DNA of 64,000 bases, taken from contig NZ_MSZX01000017.1 in NCBI RefSeq assembly GCF_002021565.1, forward strand, positions 36,120-100,119, written 5' to 3'. The stretch comes from Paenibacillus selenitireducens (GTDB taxonomy: Bacteria; Bacillota; Bacilli; Paenibacillales; Paenibacillaceae). The notes under the pieces were generated by a model. It saw only the letters and a program-made list of their open reading frames with translations. It was not told the DNA's origin and did no database searches. Below, piece after piece: positions 37,683 to 46,800 of the stretch; positions within the stretch are counted from its first letter, which is position 1, and each line of letters opens with the position of its first letter. A program made the position numbers and the translations under genes.

Positions 37683-39206
37683 TTATTGTGCTTGTACGAA
37701 TTCAGCCGATTTAATACCAGCTTGGTGACCGAAAATAACGATCTCCGCAACGGAGTTACCGCCGATCCGGTTCTGACCGTGCAATCCGCCTGTAACTTCG
37801 CCTGCTGCGAACAGTCCCGGAATAGCTTTGCCGTCTTTATTTAGAACTTCTGTGTTCGTATTGATTTTCACGCCACCCATCGTGTAGTGAATCCCTGGAC
37901 CGATTTTGATTGCATAGTATGGTGCGCTGGACAAGTCATTGTCCATTGCTGTTGTTCTGCCGAATTCGGCATCCTTTTTATTCTTCACTGCGCTGTTCCA
38001 TGTATCCAGCGTGGTTGTAAGCTGATCTGCCGGAACGCCCATTTCTTTGGCTAAAGCCTCGATCGAATCCCCTTGAATGACAAAGCCCATTTTCTCATAT
38101 TGCTGGATCGCTTTCGCGCGGGATTTTACGCCAGAATCGAATACAAGATAAGCCGATTTTTCAGGAAGTTTATTGATTGCGGCGGTGACATTGTCACGAG
38201 TATTCAGTTCGTTGGTGAAACGTTTGCCGTCACTGGACACGAGGATCGATCCTTCTCCACGAACAACTTCTCCAATGAGATAGGATTTCTCTTGCTGCAC
38301 CGTTGGGTGAACTTGGATTTGGTCCATATCCACCGTTGTACCACCGAGTTGTTCAATCATCTGAATGCCGTCACCGGTGCTGCCTTCTTGGTTCGTTGTT
38401 ACATACCCTTTCAAATCGGGTCTAACTTCGGAAATCAAGTCCATATTGGCGCCGAAACCGCCGGTTGTCACAATGACGGCATCCGCTGCAATATTTTTCT
38501 CGTCTTTCTCGTTGAAGATGACTTTGACGCCGTTTACTTTGCCGTCTTTTTCCGTAATTTCCTTCACGTTAGCATTTACAAAAAGCGGAATTTCTTGTTC
38601 TTGTACATTTTTCACCAAACCGCTAACAAGGTATTGACCTACCGCTGAACCATCTTCAGGACGGTGTGTGCGCTTCTCGTTCATGCCGCCTGTAATCGTG
38701 ATATTGTTCAAGCGAATCCCTTTGGAATCCAGCCAATCAATCGCACTTGCCGAATGGTCAACGAAGAAACGAAGCATGTCCTTGTCGTTTGTATCATGAC
38801 CGCCTTTTAAGGTCTCATCATAAAATAAATCATTGCTGTCTTGTATGCTTTGCTCTTTTTGGAACTTGGTTTCAGAAGCATTCATTCCCGAAGATGATTT
38901 TAATGTATTCCCGCCGGCAACCGGCATTTTTTCGAAAATAACCGGGTTCATGCCTTTTCCTTTGGCTTCAAGTGCAGCAGTCATACCGGCACCACCTGCA
39001 CCGACAATGATGACATCATATTTATCTTGTAGTTGATCGAACGGTGTATAGCTGGTTTGAGACGCTCCCGAAACAGCTTCCGTTTCTTTGGCCTCATCTT
39101 TTTTTGCATTGTCCTGACTCTGGTTCTTGTTCTCGCTGCCGCATCCTACGATCACGAGCATGAAAGTGAGAACGAGAATAAGCGTTGCTGCAACTTTCTT
39201 CTTCAT
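37683..39206 (-). CDS. Lipoprotein flavocytochrome c/fumarate-reductase-like flavoprotein
   Basis: A 507-residue exported lipoprotein (lipobox IVGC, Cys 22) with an Asp/Lys/Glu-rich linker, then an FAD-binding fumarate-reductase fold (DVIIVGAGGAGMTAALEA; VTTGGFGANMDL; C-terminal HGQNRIGGNSVAEIVIFG). Catalytic Arg and His positions of the soluble fumarate reductases are matched by VRGEGS, NTRDNV and HGQNR. The FMN-attachment domain common in relatives is absent. It probably reduces fumarate, urocanate or a similar acceptor at the outer face. An Fnr box lies upstream. GGAGGGG precedes ATG 39206. Confidence 0.87.
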   Translation of the reverse strand: MKKKVAATLILVLTFMLVIVGCGSENKNQSQDNAKKDEAKETEAVSGASQTSYTPFDQLQDKYDVIIVGAGGAGMTAALEAKGKGMNPVIFEKMPVAGGNTLKSSSGMNASETKFQKEQSIQDSNDLFYDETLKGGHDTNDKDMLRFFVDHSASAIDWLDSKGIRLNNITITGGMNEKRTHRPEDGSAVGQYLVSGLVKNVQEQEIPLFVNANVKEITEKDGKVNGVKVIFNEKDEKNIAADAVIVTTGGFGANMDLISEVRPDLKGYVTTNQEGSTGDGIQMIEQLGGTTVDMDQIQVHPTVQQEKSYLIGEVVRGEGSILVSSDGKRFTNELNTRDNVTAAINKLPEKSAYLVFDSGVKSRAKAIQQYEKMGFVIQGDSIEALAKEMGVPADQLTTTLDTWNSAVKNKKDAEFGRTTAMDNDLSSAPYYAIKIGPGIHYTMGGVKINTNTEVLNKDGKAIPGLFAAGEVTGGLHGQNRIGGNSVAEIVIFGHQAGIKSAEFVQAQ

Positions 39207-39384
39207 GTTTAACCCCTCCGATATTCTATGTTGTTATTTAGATGAACATTAAGAGCCAGACAAAAAAGGTGAGAGTAATGGAGAAAACTAGAAGTGGAGA
39301 AGCGTGAGATGCGCCTTTATGCTCCGAACTTCATATCTTTCACGGTTACCTCCCTGGTCTGCATCGTTAGCCTCTTTAGGTTCA

Positions 39385-39431
39385 CTTCATTTTAATATAC
39401 TATCGCTCTTGATATAGTGATTAATTTCACA
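39385..39431 (-). promoter_or_regulatory. Fnr-type box and -10 for the flavocytochrome gene
   Basis: On the minus strand, TGTGA-AATTAA-TCACT (39431-39416) matches the Bacillus Fnr consensus TGTGA-N6-TCACA at 9 of 10 positions. A TATTAA at 39397-39392 gives a start near 39385, placing the box centre close to -41.5, the class-II activation position. This implies induction without oxygen. Confidence 0.6.
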
Positions 39432-39459
39432 ATGTCTAAAATATAACAAACCAGTTACG

Positions 39460-39780
39460 ATTACCGAGTTTGGGGGCTTGGACGGCGGAGAGTAATCTCA
39501 GACGTTAAGCGTAGCCAGCCAGATAGTAGGCCTGAAAGTGTCTGTTCTCCCGATGGGGAGTATGACAAACAACCGATCAAAAGGAAGAACGTCAAATGAC
39601 GAACAGGGAGTCGGATCACTGCGTACTACCGATGAAACTGAGTAATGTCGGCAGAGGGAAGGAAAGGTAGTGACCTATCATCAATCTTGTTAAGGACACG
39701 TCTTCTAAACACAGGGGTAGGTCAAATACATACAAAACTAGCAAGAATAGCAAACATTGTACTTCTTTATTACTTATCTG
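39460..39780 (+). pseudogene. Group II intron remnant with truncated maturase start
   Basis: The stretch around 39590-39665 (CACTGCGTACTACCGATGAA, then a short frame from ATG 39645) resembles the region just before intron-encoded reverse transcriptases. That frame begins with a maturase-like N-terminus (NTGVGQIHTKLARIA) and then loses all similarity. A second stretch at 39910-39985 (ATGGTGAAAGTCCACTAAGG) resembles intron 5' domain sequence. No catalytic RT domain remains. Apart from a hairpin at 40007-40028, nothing else is recognised in 39432-40190. Confidence 0.5.
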
Positions 39781-40200
39781 TTTTCAAAATTACTTATCGT
39801 AGTAATCATTGGAATTGTTGGCGTGATATATTTTTCCAAAAGAAATAAATGCCGTTTGGAGTAGCTGATCAACAGTACAGCTATTCCTTTTTGTATGCCA
39901 CGCATGGCGATTAATTAGATGGTGAAAGTCCACTAAGGGGGTTTGTAGTTACCAACCATAGCCAAGACTAATGCATAGAAACATTGTCAAAATTGGGATT
40001 GAAAAGGGATTGCTGTTCTAAGCAATCCTTCTAATATTGGATATCCATGTTTATTCTCACTATCTACTCGTCACTAGTGGAGAGTGTGTGTTGTTGAAGG
40101 GGGAAGGAGTAGAAGGATTTCATTTTATTGACTAAAACTTGCCCCGTCCCTCCACGCCAAGTATGATATTATCAGTAAAACATTTGGACAGGTGGTTGCT

Positions 40201-40608
40201 ATGAAGAAAAATATTTATGTTGTTGGTGCGGTTATTAAGAAAGACGGAAAGATCCTTTGTGCACAACGAGGTGCGAATAGTTCCTTAGCTCTTAAGTGGG
40301 AGTTCCCGGGTGGGAAAATAGAAGCGGGTGAAACACCGCAAGAAGCACTACAACGAGAGATTCAAGAAGAGATGCATTGTACCGTTGAGATCGGTGAGCA
40401 CATTGAGACAACAGCGCACGAGTACGATTTTGGTATCGTGCATTTGACGACATTTTATTGCAAATTGATCGAAGGAACGCCAACGTTAACGGAGCACGAA
40501 GCAATTCAGTGGTTAACACATTCGGAATTAGACACGCTTGATTGGGCTCCAGCTGACGTGCCAGCGATCCATAAAATTATGAATCAACACGAAAACAGTG
40601 GAGTGTAA
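40201..40608 (+). CDS. Nudix hydrolase (MutT-like)
   Basis: A 135-residue Nudix protein with the box GGKIEAGETPQEALQREIQE followed by EM; the Gly usual near the box end is His here. MutT-like enzymes cleave oxidised nucleotides. AGGTGG precedes ATG 40201. It stands 150 bases before the PLD-helicase gene; Nudix genes next to DUF3427 helicases recur in bacteria, which suggests a functional pair, perhaps defensive. The hairpin and T-rich stretch at about 40645-40686 may end its transcript. Confidence 0.88.
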   Translation: MKKNIYVVGAVIKKDGKILCAQRGANSSLALKWEFPGGKIEAGETPQEALQREIQEEMHCTVEIGEHIETTAHEYDFGIVHLTTFYCKLIEGTPTLTEHEAIQWLTHSELDTLDWAPADVPAIHKIMNQHENSGV

Positions 40609-40697
40609 CATCATCCAGAACAAAATATGATCAAACATAATGGGGTAATCAGCACATGGTGCTGGTTGTCCTTCTTTGTTTTTTTCCAGATATTTGA

Positions 40698-40726
40698 TTG
40701 TATTATCTATCCAGTCATACTACAAT
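40698..40726 (+). promoter_or_regulatory. Promoter of the PLD-helicase gene
   Basis: TTGTAT (40698-40703), a 17-base spacer and TACAAT (40721-40726). The TTG that could open a longer frame is the -35 box itself, so translation must start downstream. Confidence 0.65.
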
Positions 40727-40757
40727 TAGGCTAAAAATTAAGGTGAGTGGCACTGAA

Positions 40758-43658
40758 ATGACAAACGGAACGCTTAATTTTGATCCTCCGACATATAACG
40801 GTAATTTATCCTCACTAGATGAGAATCTGATATATTACTCCCCACAACTTTTAATCAATAATCCTTCAAAAAATGAAAATATTCTTTCCTCCGTTTTGGA
40901 GCAATTATCGCAGTGTCAGTCCTTCATGTTTATTGTAGCTTTCGTGACGGAAAGTGGTCTTGCGACGCTAAAATCTCATTTTTATGATCTGAAACGAAAA
41001 GGTATTCGGGGGCGTTTGCTCACATCGACGTATTTATATTTTAATCATCCGAAAGTATTTCGCGAACTTTTAAAAATTGAAAATATGGATGTTAGACTCA
41101 CGGATTTGAAGGGATTCCATTCCAAAGGGTATATTTTCAATAACGATGAACATCATGCACTTATTATTGGAAGTTCTAACTTGACCGCACAAGCGTTGAA
41201 GTTGAATTATGAGTGGAATGTGAAGCTGATGCTTAACCCAAACGATAAGCTCTTGATTCAGATTCGTAATCAGTTCGAAGAAGTATGGAACAGCGCGAAT
41301 TCGTTAACAAATGAGTGGATCACTAATTATGAGAAAACCTTTGTACAATATACAGCCAAAAAAATTATCGAGGAAGAGGTAGCTGCTTTAACATCGGAAC
41401 CAACGGAACAGCTTATCATCTCAGCCATTAAACCGAATAAAATGCAACAATATGCTCTGCAAAACCTAGAGAGCGTTCGGCTCGCCGAACAACAAAAAGC
41501 ACTTGTGATCTCTGCAACTGGAACAGGGAAAACATACCTATCTGCGTTTGATGTAAAGAACCACAATCCCTCACGAATGTTATTTATTGCGCATCGCGAA
41601 CAAATCTTATTAAAGGCGAAATCTGATTACTTTAACGTCATCGGTGGGCATAAATCAGATTACGGACTATTATCCAGTACTGGAAAGACAACAAGCGCAA
41701 AATATTTGTTCTCAACTATTCAAATGATGTCTAAAAATGATGTGTTGACGCAATTCGACCCAGAAGCATTTGATTATATTTTAATTGATGAAGTACATAA
41801 GGCAGGAGCGAACTCTTACCGTAAAGTCATCGACTACTTTAAACCAAAATTTTTGCTAGGGATGACAGCTACGCCTGAAAGAACAGACGAGTTTAACATC
41901 TATCAATTATTTGATTACAACGTGGCATACGAGATTCGATTGCAAGCGGCACTCGAGGAGGACATGCTCTGTCCTTTTCACTATTTTGGCGTAACCGACC
42001 TGGTTCTCGATGGGGAAGTTATTGATAATGCAACGGTACTAGCTAAGCTACTGACAGATGAACGTGTAGACCACCTAATTGATAAAATCGAATACTACGG
42101 ATTCTCTGGCAGTAAGGTCAAGGGATTAATCTTTTGCAGTCGAAAAGAAGAAGCTCAACAGTTATCTTCAGCTTTGAATGGTAGAGGGTATCGTACGGTT
42201 GCTCTTACAGGTGACGACGCCGTTGACAAGAGAGAGGTGCAGATTCAGGCTCTCGAAAAAGGGGAATTGGAATATATCATTACGGTAGATATTTTCAATG
42301 AGGGTATTGATATTCCAAGTGTGAACCAAGTGGTTATGCTACGCCAAACGCAATCAAGTATCGTATTCATACAGCAGCTGGGCCGTGGTCTACGTAAACA
42401 TGATGATAAAGAGTTCGTAACCATCATTGATTTCATTGGTAACTATAAGAATAACTATTTAATTCCGATTGCTCTATCAGGGGATCAGTCTCTGAATAAA
42501 GATAATATTCGTAGAAAAATGAAAGATAACAGCTATATCAATGGCTTATCAACTATTAACTTCGAGGAAATCGCGAAAGAACAGATTTACAAGTCAATCA
42601 ATGATAGCAATCTGACAGAGCTGAAGAAGCTAAGAGAAGCATATTTTGAACTGAAAAATAGAATAGGTCGAAGCCCACAGTTATCTGATTTTATCGTACA
42701 CAATTCAATTGATCCCGTTGTGATTACCAAAACGTTCCCGAGTTACTATGAATTTCTGATTCGAATTAAGGAAGATGTGCCAACCTTATCATTATACGAA
42801 CAAAAGGTATTAGTTATGTTGTCGGCAGAGTTGCTTGCGGGTAAAAGGGAGCATGAAGTGATACTCCTAGATATGTTGGTTCATCAAGGGTCAACTTCCT
42901 ACGAGGAATATAGATGTACACTAGAACAAATGAATTACATGTCTGATGAAAAAACAATCACTTCCGTTATTCGAGTAATGGATTTATCTTTTTTTGTACA
43001 TGCTCAGAGAGCAAAGTATGGAGATCAACCGATCTGTATTCTGAAAGATAACCAAATGATTTTATTAAATAGCGATCTCTCAACAAGTATGAATGCTAAT
43101 GCCTATTTTAAAGAGTTGGTCCTTGATCTTCTCGTGAGCGCAAGAGAAAAGGCAAAGGATTATGTGAAAAATAGTCCACTGACGCTCTATCAAAAATATA
43201 CTCGTAAAGACGCTTGTAAGCTTCTAAATTGGGAAAGTGATGAAAGTTCGACTATGTATGGGTATAAATCGAAACATGATACTTGTCCTATATTTGTAAC
43301 GTATCATAAACATGATGAGGTCGAGTCTAGTATCGCTTATGGAGATGAGTTTGTATCGCCTTCTATTTTTAAATGGTTTACGAGAAGTAACCGAACGCTA
43401 CAGTCTGAAGAAGTTCAGAAAATCATCATGGCGGAAGAAAACAACATCGATATTCATATTTTTGTGAAAAAAGATGACGATGAAGGTAGCGATTTCTACT
43501 ATTTAGGTTGCGCGACTCCGAATAAATCATCAGTTCAACAAACCTTCATGACAGGCAAGAACGATAAAGAAGTTCCTGTGGTCCATATGGATATGATTAT
43601 GGAGCATGCGGTAGAGCATAAATTGTATAATTATATTAAGGCTCAAACTCAAAATTAG
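40758..43658 (+). CDS. PLD-nuclease/DEAD-helicase protein with DUF3427
   Basis: A 966-residue protein: N-terminal phospholipase-D-like nuclease domain with an HKD motif (FHSKGYIF...LIIGSSNLT), SF2 helicase core (Walker A SATGTGKTY near residue 253, DEVH near 343, MTATPER, helicase-C with QQLGRGLR near 540), and a long DUF3427 C-terminus. The combination suggests a DNA-translocating or unwinding nuclease; similar proteins are frequent in defence islands, but direct activity is not established to my knowledge. The start is chosen at ATG 40758 after AAGGTGAG; a promoter overlaps the upstream frame. It is AT-rich, like the rest of the island. Confidence 0.88.
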   Translation: MTNGTLNFDPPTYNGNLSSLDENLIYYSPQLLINNPSKNENILSSVLEQLSQCQSFMFIVAFVTESGLATLKSHFYDLKRKGIRGRLLTSTYLYFNHPKVFRELLKIENMDVRLTDLKGFHSKGYIFNNDEHHALIIGSSNLTAQALKLNYEWNVKLMLNPNDKLLIQIRNQFEEVWNSANSLTNEWITNYEKTFVQYTAKKIIEEEVAALTSEPTEQLIISAIKPNKMQQYALQNLESVRLAEQQKALVISATGTGKTYLSAFDVKNHNPSRMLFIAHREQILLKAKSDYFNVIGGHKSDYGLLSSTGKTTSAKYLFSTIQMMSKNDVLTQFDPEAFDYILIDEVHKAGANSYRKVIDYFKPKFLLGMTATPERTDEFNIYQLFDYNVAYEIRLQAALEEDMLCPFHYFGVTDLVLDGEVIDNATVLAKLLTDERVDHLIDKIEYYGFSGSKVKGLIFCSRKEEAQQLSSALNGRGYRTVALTGDDAVDKREVQIQALEKGELEYIITVDIFNEGIDIPSVNQVVMLRQTQSSIVFIQQLGRGLRKHDDKEFVTIIDFIGNYKNNYLIPIALSGDQSLNKDNIRRKMKDNSYINGLSTINFEEIAKEQIYKSINDSNLTELKKLREAYFELKNRIGRSPQLSDFIVHNSIDPVVITKTFPSYYEFLIRIKEDVPTLSLYEQKVLVMLSAELLAGKREHEVILLDMLVHQGSTSYEEYRCTLEQMNYMSDEKTITSVIRVMDLSFFVHAQRAKYGDQPICILKDNQMILLNSDLSTSMNANAYFKELVLDLLVSAREKAKDYVKNSPLTLYQKYTRKDACKLLNWESDESSTMYGYKSKHDTCPIFVTYHKHDEVESSIAYGDEFVSPSIFKWFTRSNRTLQSEEVQKIIMAEENNIDIHIFVKKDDDEGSDFYYLGCATPNKSSVQQTFMTGKNDKEVPVVHMDMIMEHAVEHKLYNYIKAQTQN

Positions 43659-43918
43659 TGGTTGCTATTTAGTAGAAGATTGACATCTGTTACATTCAAG
43701 TAAAATACCAATGTGAGACTATACATGATGTTCAATGTGGAAAAATGAACCATTATTAAGAAGGGAGATCTCTCATAGACAATCCTATATGTAGTGTGAA
43801 TTGCCATCGATGGCTGATGATTTGGGAGATAGCCCCATTAGCCAACTAAACAGTCTCCATTAACCCTACATGTTCCCGCATACGTTGCATGTGGAGTGTG
43901 TATTATTGATGGAATGGA

Positions 43919-43945
43919 GGGGCGAGCCTAAATAGGCTACGCCCC
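43919..43945. terminator. Hairpin at the 3' end of the serine recombinase gene
   Basis: GGGGCG-AGCCT / AGGCT-A-CGCCCC. The stop codon of the recombinase lies in the stem. The stretch 43660-43918 holds no gene that I recognise; a short CATGTGGAG repeat lies at 43888-43896. Confidence 0.6.
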
Positions 43946-45451
43946 TTGTTTTAGTGGGTTTTGAAAGTTGTAACTGATTTCGATTGAACCGTCTTTATGA
44001 ACTTCCACACGGTTAATCATCTTGTGAATCATATCCCTTAGAATTTCCTCGTTACTTACGTCTAGAGCGGCGAACTTCATTAACTCCGCCTTAAACGCAG
44101 ATACTCGTGATTCTGTATCGTGTTCTTGAGCGATTTCAGTTTGAAGTCGAGCCGTTCTTTCCTCTAATAATTGACGTTCGTTCTTGACCGCCCCACAGCA
44201 AGCGTTGAACATCTCCTTATCAATATCGTCGCTTGTCCATTTCCTCGTAAGCTGAACAAGTTCTTTATCTAGTTTGCTAATTTCATGCTTTACCTTTTCA
44301 AGTTCCTTAACAGCGGTGTTCTTCTTTATCCCTGCTCGTTGGATGGTTGCATCAACTAATGATTGCATGTTAAGTGAATTATTAATCAGGTCTTTCAGGT
44401 TGGATAGGACAACATGCTTTAGAGTATCATGCTTGAAGATATGAGAAGAACAATTTTTTGAGCCGTTTTTCTGATACGTTGAACATACGTAAGAATGACG
44501 GTCATTCTTATAGTTCATACCTGCTCCGCAATCTGCACAGAACGCCACCCTCGCGAATAACGACTTCTTCCCTCTACCCCTGAACACGCGAACAGCTTTT
44601 TGTTTCATTTTCTCCTGAACGGCTTCAAACTGCTCACGGGTAATAAGCGGTTCGTGTTGGTTAGGAATGACTATCCAGTCATTCTCGTCAATCTTATGCC
44701 ACTTCTTGTAGCCCTTCTTTTGAAGATGTATTTTATCCTTGCTATCAACTTTAGAGCGCCCTTGAACCAAATCGCCTACATAATGACGGTTCGCTAGAAT
44801 CAAGCGGATGGAGGAATCATACCACTTCTTAGTGTTCTTCCTTGAAGGAAGTACACCCAGTTCATCATTCAGGTAATTGGCTATCGCTTGAACGCCCATT
44901 CCTTTGTTTAGATAGAGGTCGAATATTAACTGGATAGTGTGAGTGTGAGTAACATTGGGGACTAATTTCCCCGGTTTTACTTTGTCGTACCCGAAGGGCG
45001 GCGTACCGTGAAAAATGCCGTTGCGAGATTTCACTGCAATTCCCCAACTAACATTGTAAGAAGTGTCCTCACTCTGCCGTTGGTTTACGGCTGAAATAAC
45101 GGTCAGTTGTAATTCATCTTTAATCTCGCCCTCTCTGGAAGAATACAACTTTACGTTGCAACTGTTGAGAGTCCTAACGAGGTTCAAGCTATCCGAGGTA
45201 TCCCTTGAAAGCCTAGACAATGCCTTTATAAGAACTACATCGAAGCGCCCTCGTTCTGCATCCCTCATAAGGCGTTTTAATTCCTCGCGTTGGGCGGTGC
45301 TTGTTCCAGTAATACCTTCATCAGCATAAACGTCTACAAGTTCCCAACCTTTTTCTTTTATATGGTTTTCAAAGAACGATACCTGACTTTCAAGGCTATC
45401 CTTCTGACTATCTAGTCCTGTACTTACCCTTGCATAGATTGCACATCTCAT
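43937..45451 (-). CDS. Large serine recombinase (site-specific integrase)
   Basis: A 504-residue recombinase: N-terminal resolvase domain with catalytic Ser 10 (YARVSTG), Arg motif LSRLSRD, recombinase domain (NGIFHGTPPFGYDK...ANRHYVGDL), zinc ribbon (FCADCGAGM...CSSH), and a C-terminal coiled coil. It catalyses integration or excision at att sites. ATG 45451 is preferred; it overlaps the stop of a 54-codon ORF as ATGA, implying coupling. ATG 45457 would lie too close to the ribosome site. Confidence 0.93.
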   Translation of the reverse strand: MRCAIYARVSTGLDSQKDSLESQVSFFENHIKEKGWELVDVYADEGITGTSTAQREELKRLMRDAERGRFDVVLIKALSRLSRDTSDSLNLVRTLNSCNVKLYSSREGEIKDELQLTVISAVNQRQSEDTSYNVSWGIAVKSRNGIFHGTPPFGYDKVKPGKLVPNVTHTHTIQLIFDLYLNKGMGVQAIANYLNDELGVLPSRKNTKKWYDSSIRLILANRHYVGDLVQGRSKVDSKDKIHLQKKGYKKWHKIDENDWIVIPNQHEPLITREQFEAVQEKMKQKAVRVFRGRGKKSLFARVAFCADCGAGMNYKNDRHSYVCSTYQKNGSKNCSSHIFKHDTLKHVVLSNLKDLINNSLNMQSLVDATIQRAGIKKNTAVKELEKVKHEISKLDKELVQLTRKWTSDDIDKEMFNACCGAVKNERQLLEERTARLQTEIAQEHDTESRVSAFKAELMKFAALDVSNEEILRDMIHKMINRVEVHKDGSIEISYNFQNPLKQGA

Positions 45452-45612
45452 GCACATTCTCCCCCTTTGGAGTCCTGTTTTTGAGATGTGACAGTATTCG
45501 CTTGCTTATTATCGTATGACTGCTCGATCAACGTGTCAACACGAGATTTCAAGAGTTCAAGTATAAGGTTTTGTATGTTGTTTTCGGTGGAGAATTTACA
45601 AGTTACTTTCAT
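45448..45612 (-). CDS. 54-residue ORF coupled to the serine recombinase
   Basis: It begins MKVTCKFSTENNIQNLILEL and ends in GGECA, with TGA overlapping the recombinase ATG. A GGGGGTAG ribosome site lies upstream. The length and ATGA overlap suggest a real gene, perhaps a directionality or accessory factor; no family is recognised. Its 3' part holds one arm of a 20-base inverted repeat (45484-45503) whose partner is at 54373-54392. Confidence 0.55.
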   Translation of the reverse strand: MKVTCKFSTENNIQNLILELLKSRVDTLIEQSYDNKQANTVTSQKQDSKGGECA

Positions 45613-45972
45613 TACGTCTACCCCCTTGGCGTTTTCGCAGTAATCATCGTGCCAAGGTCTTAAATAATTGCGGTGGAGTGCTTAATATTTTTCTGCAATT
45701 GGTATAACCTAATTCCTCCAATTACATGACAGCCGCATTTTTGATTTTGTGCAGTTGAAATCAATGGATTAAATAGCAATGAAGTTACCGTAACGCACAT
45801 TTTATCTTTGAAAAAGGTGACCTTCGTTCCCTCCCCCCTTCCCGAACCAAATGCCTGTACTTATCGGATAATTATAGATTTCACGATATTTCTACGTCCT
45901 TTTTGTTAAGTTTACAAATTTCATTCTTATATTGTGTATGTAACTAATTCACAACCGAAAGGGGCGGTCTAC
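45613..45972. other. Gene-free gap between divergent recombinase and HTH genes
   Basis: An AT-rich 360-base region with opposing promoters implied by the divergent genes. I see no clean -35/-10 pair, no RNA gene and no clear att core. Confidence 0.4.
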
Positions 45973-46149
45973 ATGGAACGCTTATTCACAATCAAAGAAG
46001 CAATGGACATTCTACAGCTATCTTATACAACGGTTTACGGGCTGTGTAACAACGGAGGGTTGCCAAGCTGTAAAGTTGGGGGTTCGATTCGAATTCCTCA
46101 GGAAAGTCTCAGGAACTTTATTCTCAATAACACCTCAGGAGGTCAGTAA
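45973..46149 (+). CDS. Excisionase-like HTH protein 1
   Basis: A 58-residue MerR-like helix-turn-helix (HTH_17/excisionase) protein: LFTIKEAMDILQLSYTTVYGL and KVGGSIRIPQESL. ATG 45973 follows AAAGGGGCGG by seven bases; an earlier GTG at 45934 lacks a ribosome site. First of three adjacent small HTH genes divergent from the recombinase, probably a regulator or recombination directionality factor. Confidence 0.8.
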   Translation: MERLFTIKEAMDILQLSYTTVYGLCNNGGLPSCKVGGSIRIPQESLRNFILNNTSGGQ

Positions 46150-46150
46150 C

Positions 46151-46342
46151 ATGGAATTGCTAGGTAAGCTTTACTCTATTGACGAAGTCAGCAACATGCT
46201 AAAAGTTGACCGTAAAACCGTTGATAGATGGGTAAAAGAAGACAAGCTAACTGCGATGAAATTAGGCGGTACGCTTTGGCGTATACGTGAGAAGGACTTG
46301 AATTACTTTATCCTGCAAGCACTAGAAGAAGGGAGACGTTAA
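46151..46342 (+). CDS. Excisionase-like HTH protein 2
   Basis: A 63-residue HTH_17 protein (LYSIDEVSNMLKVDRKTVDRW, KLGGTLWRIREKDL). It starts one base after the previous gene ends, behind AGGAGG. The longer open frame to 46076 overlaps HTH 1 and lacks a start signal. It is distinct in sequence from HTH 1. Confidence 0.8.
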   Translation: MELLGKLYSIDEVSNMLKVDRKTVDRWVKEDKLTAMKLGGTLWRIREKDLNYFILQALEEGRR

Positions 46343-46344
46343 TC

Positions 46345-46587
46345 ATGGAGAGAAACTACACTGTCTCACAAATCGCACATAGACTGTCTGTTCACAGCCG
46401 TAGCCGACTGGTAAGCGAGGATGCAGTCTATGGATGGGTAAGACAAGGCAAGTTGAAGGCCGAACGAATCCCCGGGAATATCAGGGGTGTAGGCAAGTAT
46501 CCATATTGGGTTCAGGAATCGCATTTGAAGGATGTATTAACCGAGATGGGATATGACTTTGACAGACTCTTTCCTGACAATGATTAG
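46345..46587 (+). CDS. Excisionase-like HTH protein 3
   Basis: An 80-residue protein (YTVSQIAHRLSVHSRSRLVSEDAVYGWVRQGKLKAERI) with a longer insertion in the helix-turn-helix than its two neighbours. It starts two bases after the previous stop, behind GGGAG. A terminator follows. Three HTH genes in a row suggest a regulatory relay for the element. Confidence 0.72.
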   Translation: MERNYTVSQIAHRLSVHSRSRLVSEDAVYGWVRQGKLKAERIPGNIRGVGKYPYWVQESHLKDVLTEMGYDFDRLFPDND

Positions 46588-46611
46588 CCGCCCGGATGGT
46601 AATGAACAAAG

Positions 46612-46641
46612 AAAAAGCCCCTGCTGAGTGAAGGCAGGGGC
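46612..46641 (+). terminator. Terminator after the HTH trio
   Basis: AGCCCCTGC / GCAGGGGCT stem with a 9-base loop. The T-run is weak. Confidence 0.6.
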
Positions 46642-46800
46642 TTGAAGAAAGGACGTGCCTTTATTATAAGCACTTCCCTTCGCAACTAAACATCTACACG
46701 CGACGATGGTTATGGCGCAAAGGTTATTTTATTAAAGGAGGGGTAAAAGAAAGATGAAAATGTTCGATGCATACGCAAAGATTCCTATGGTGATACTCGG

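Noticed and set aside
38073..38648. 191-codon rightward frame inside the flavocytochrome gene
   Set aside because: Antisense shadow of a well-supported enzyme gene.
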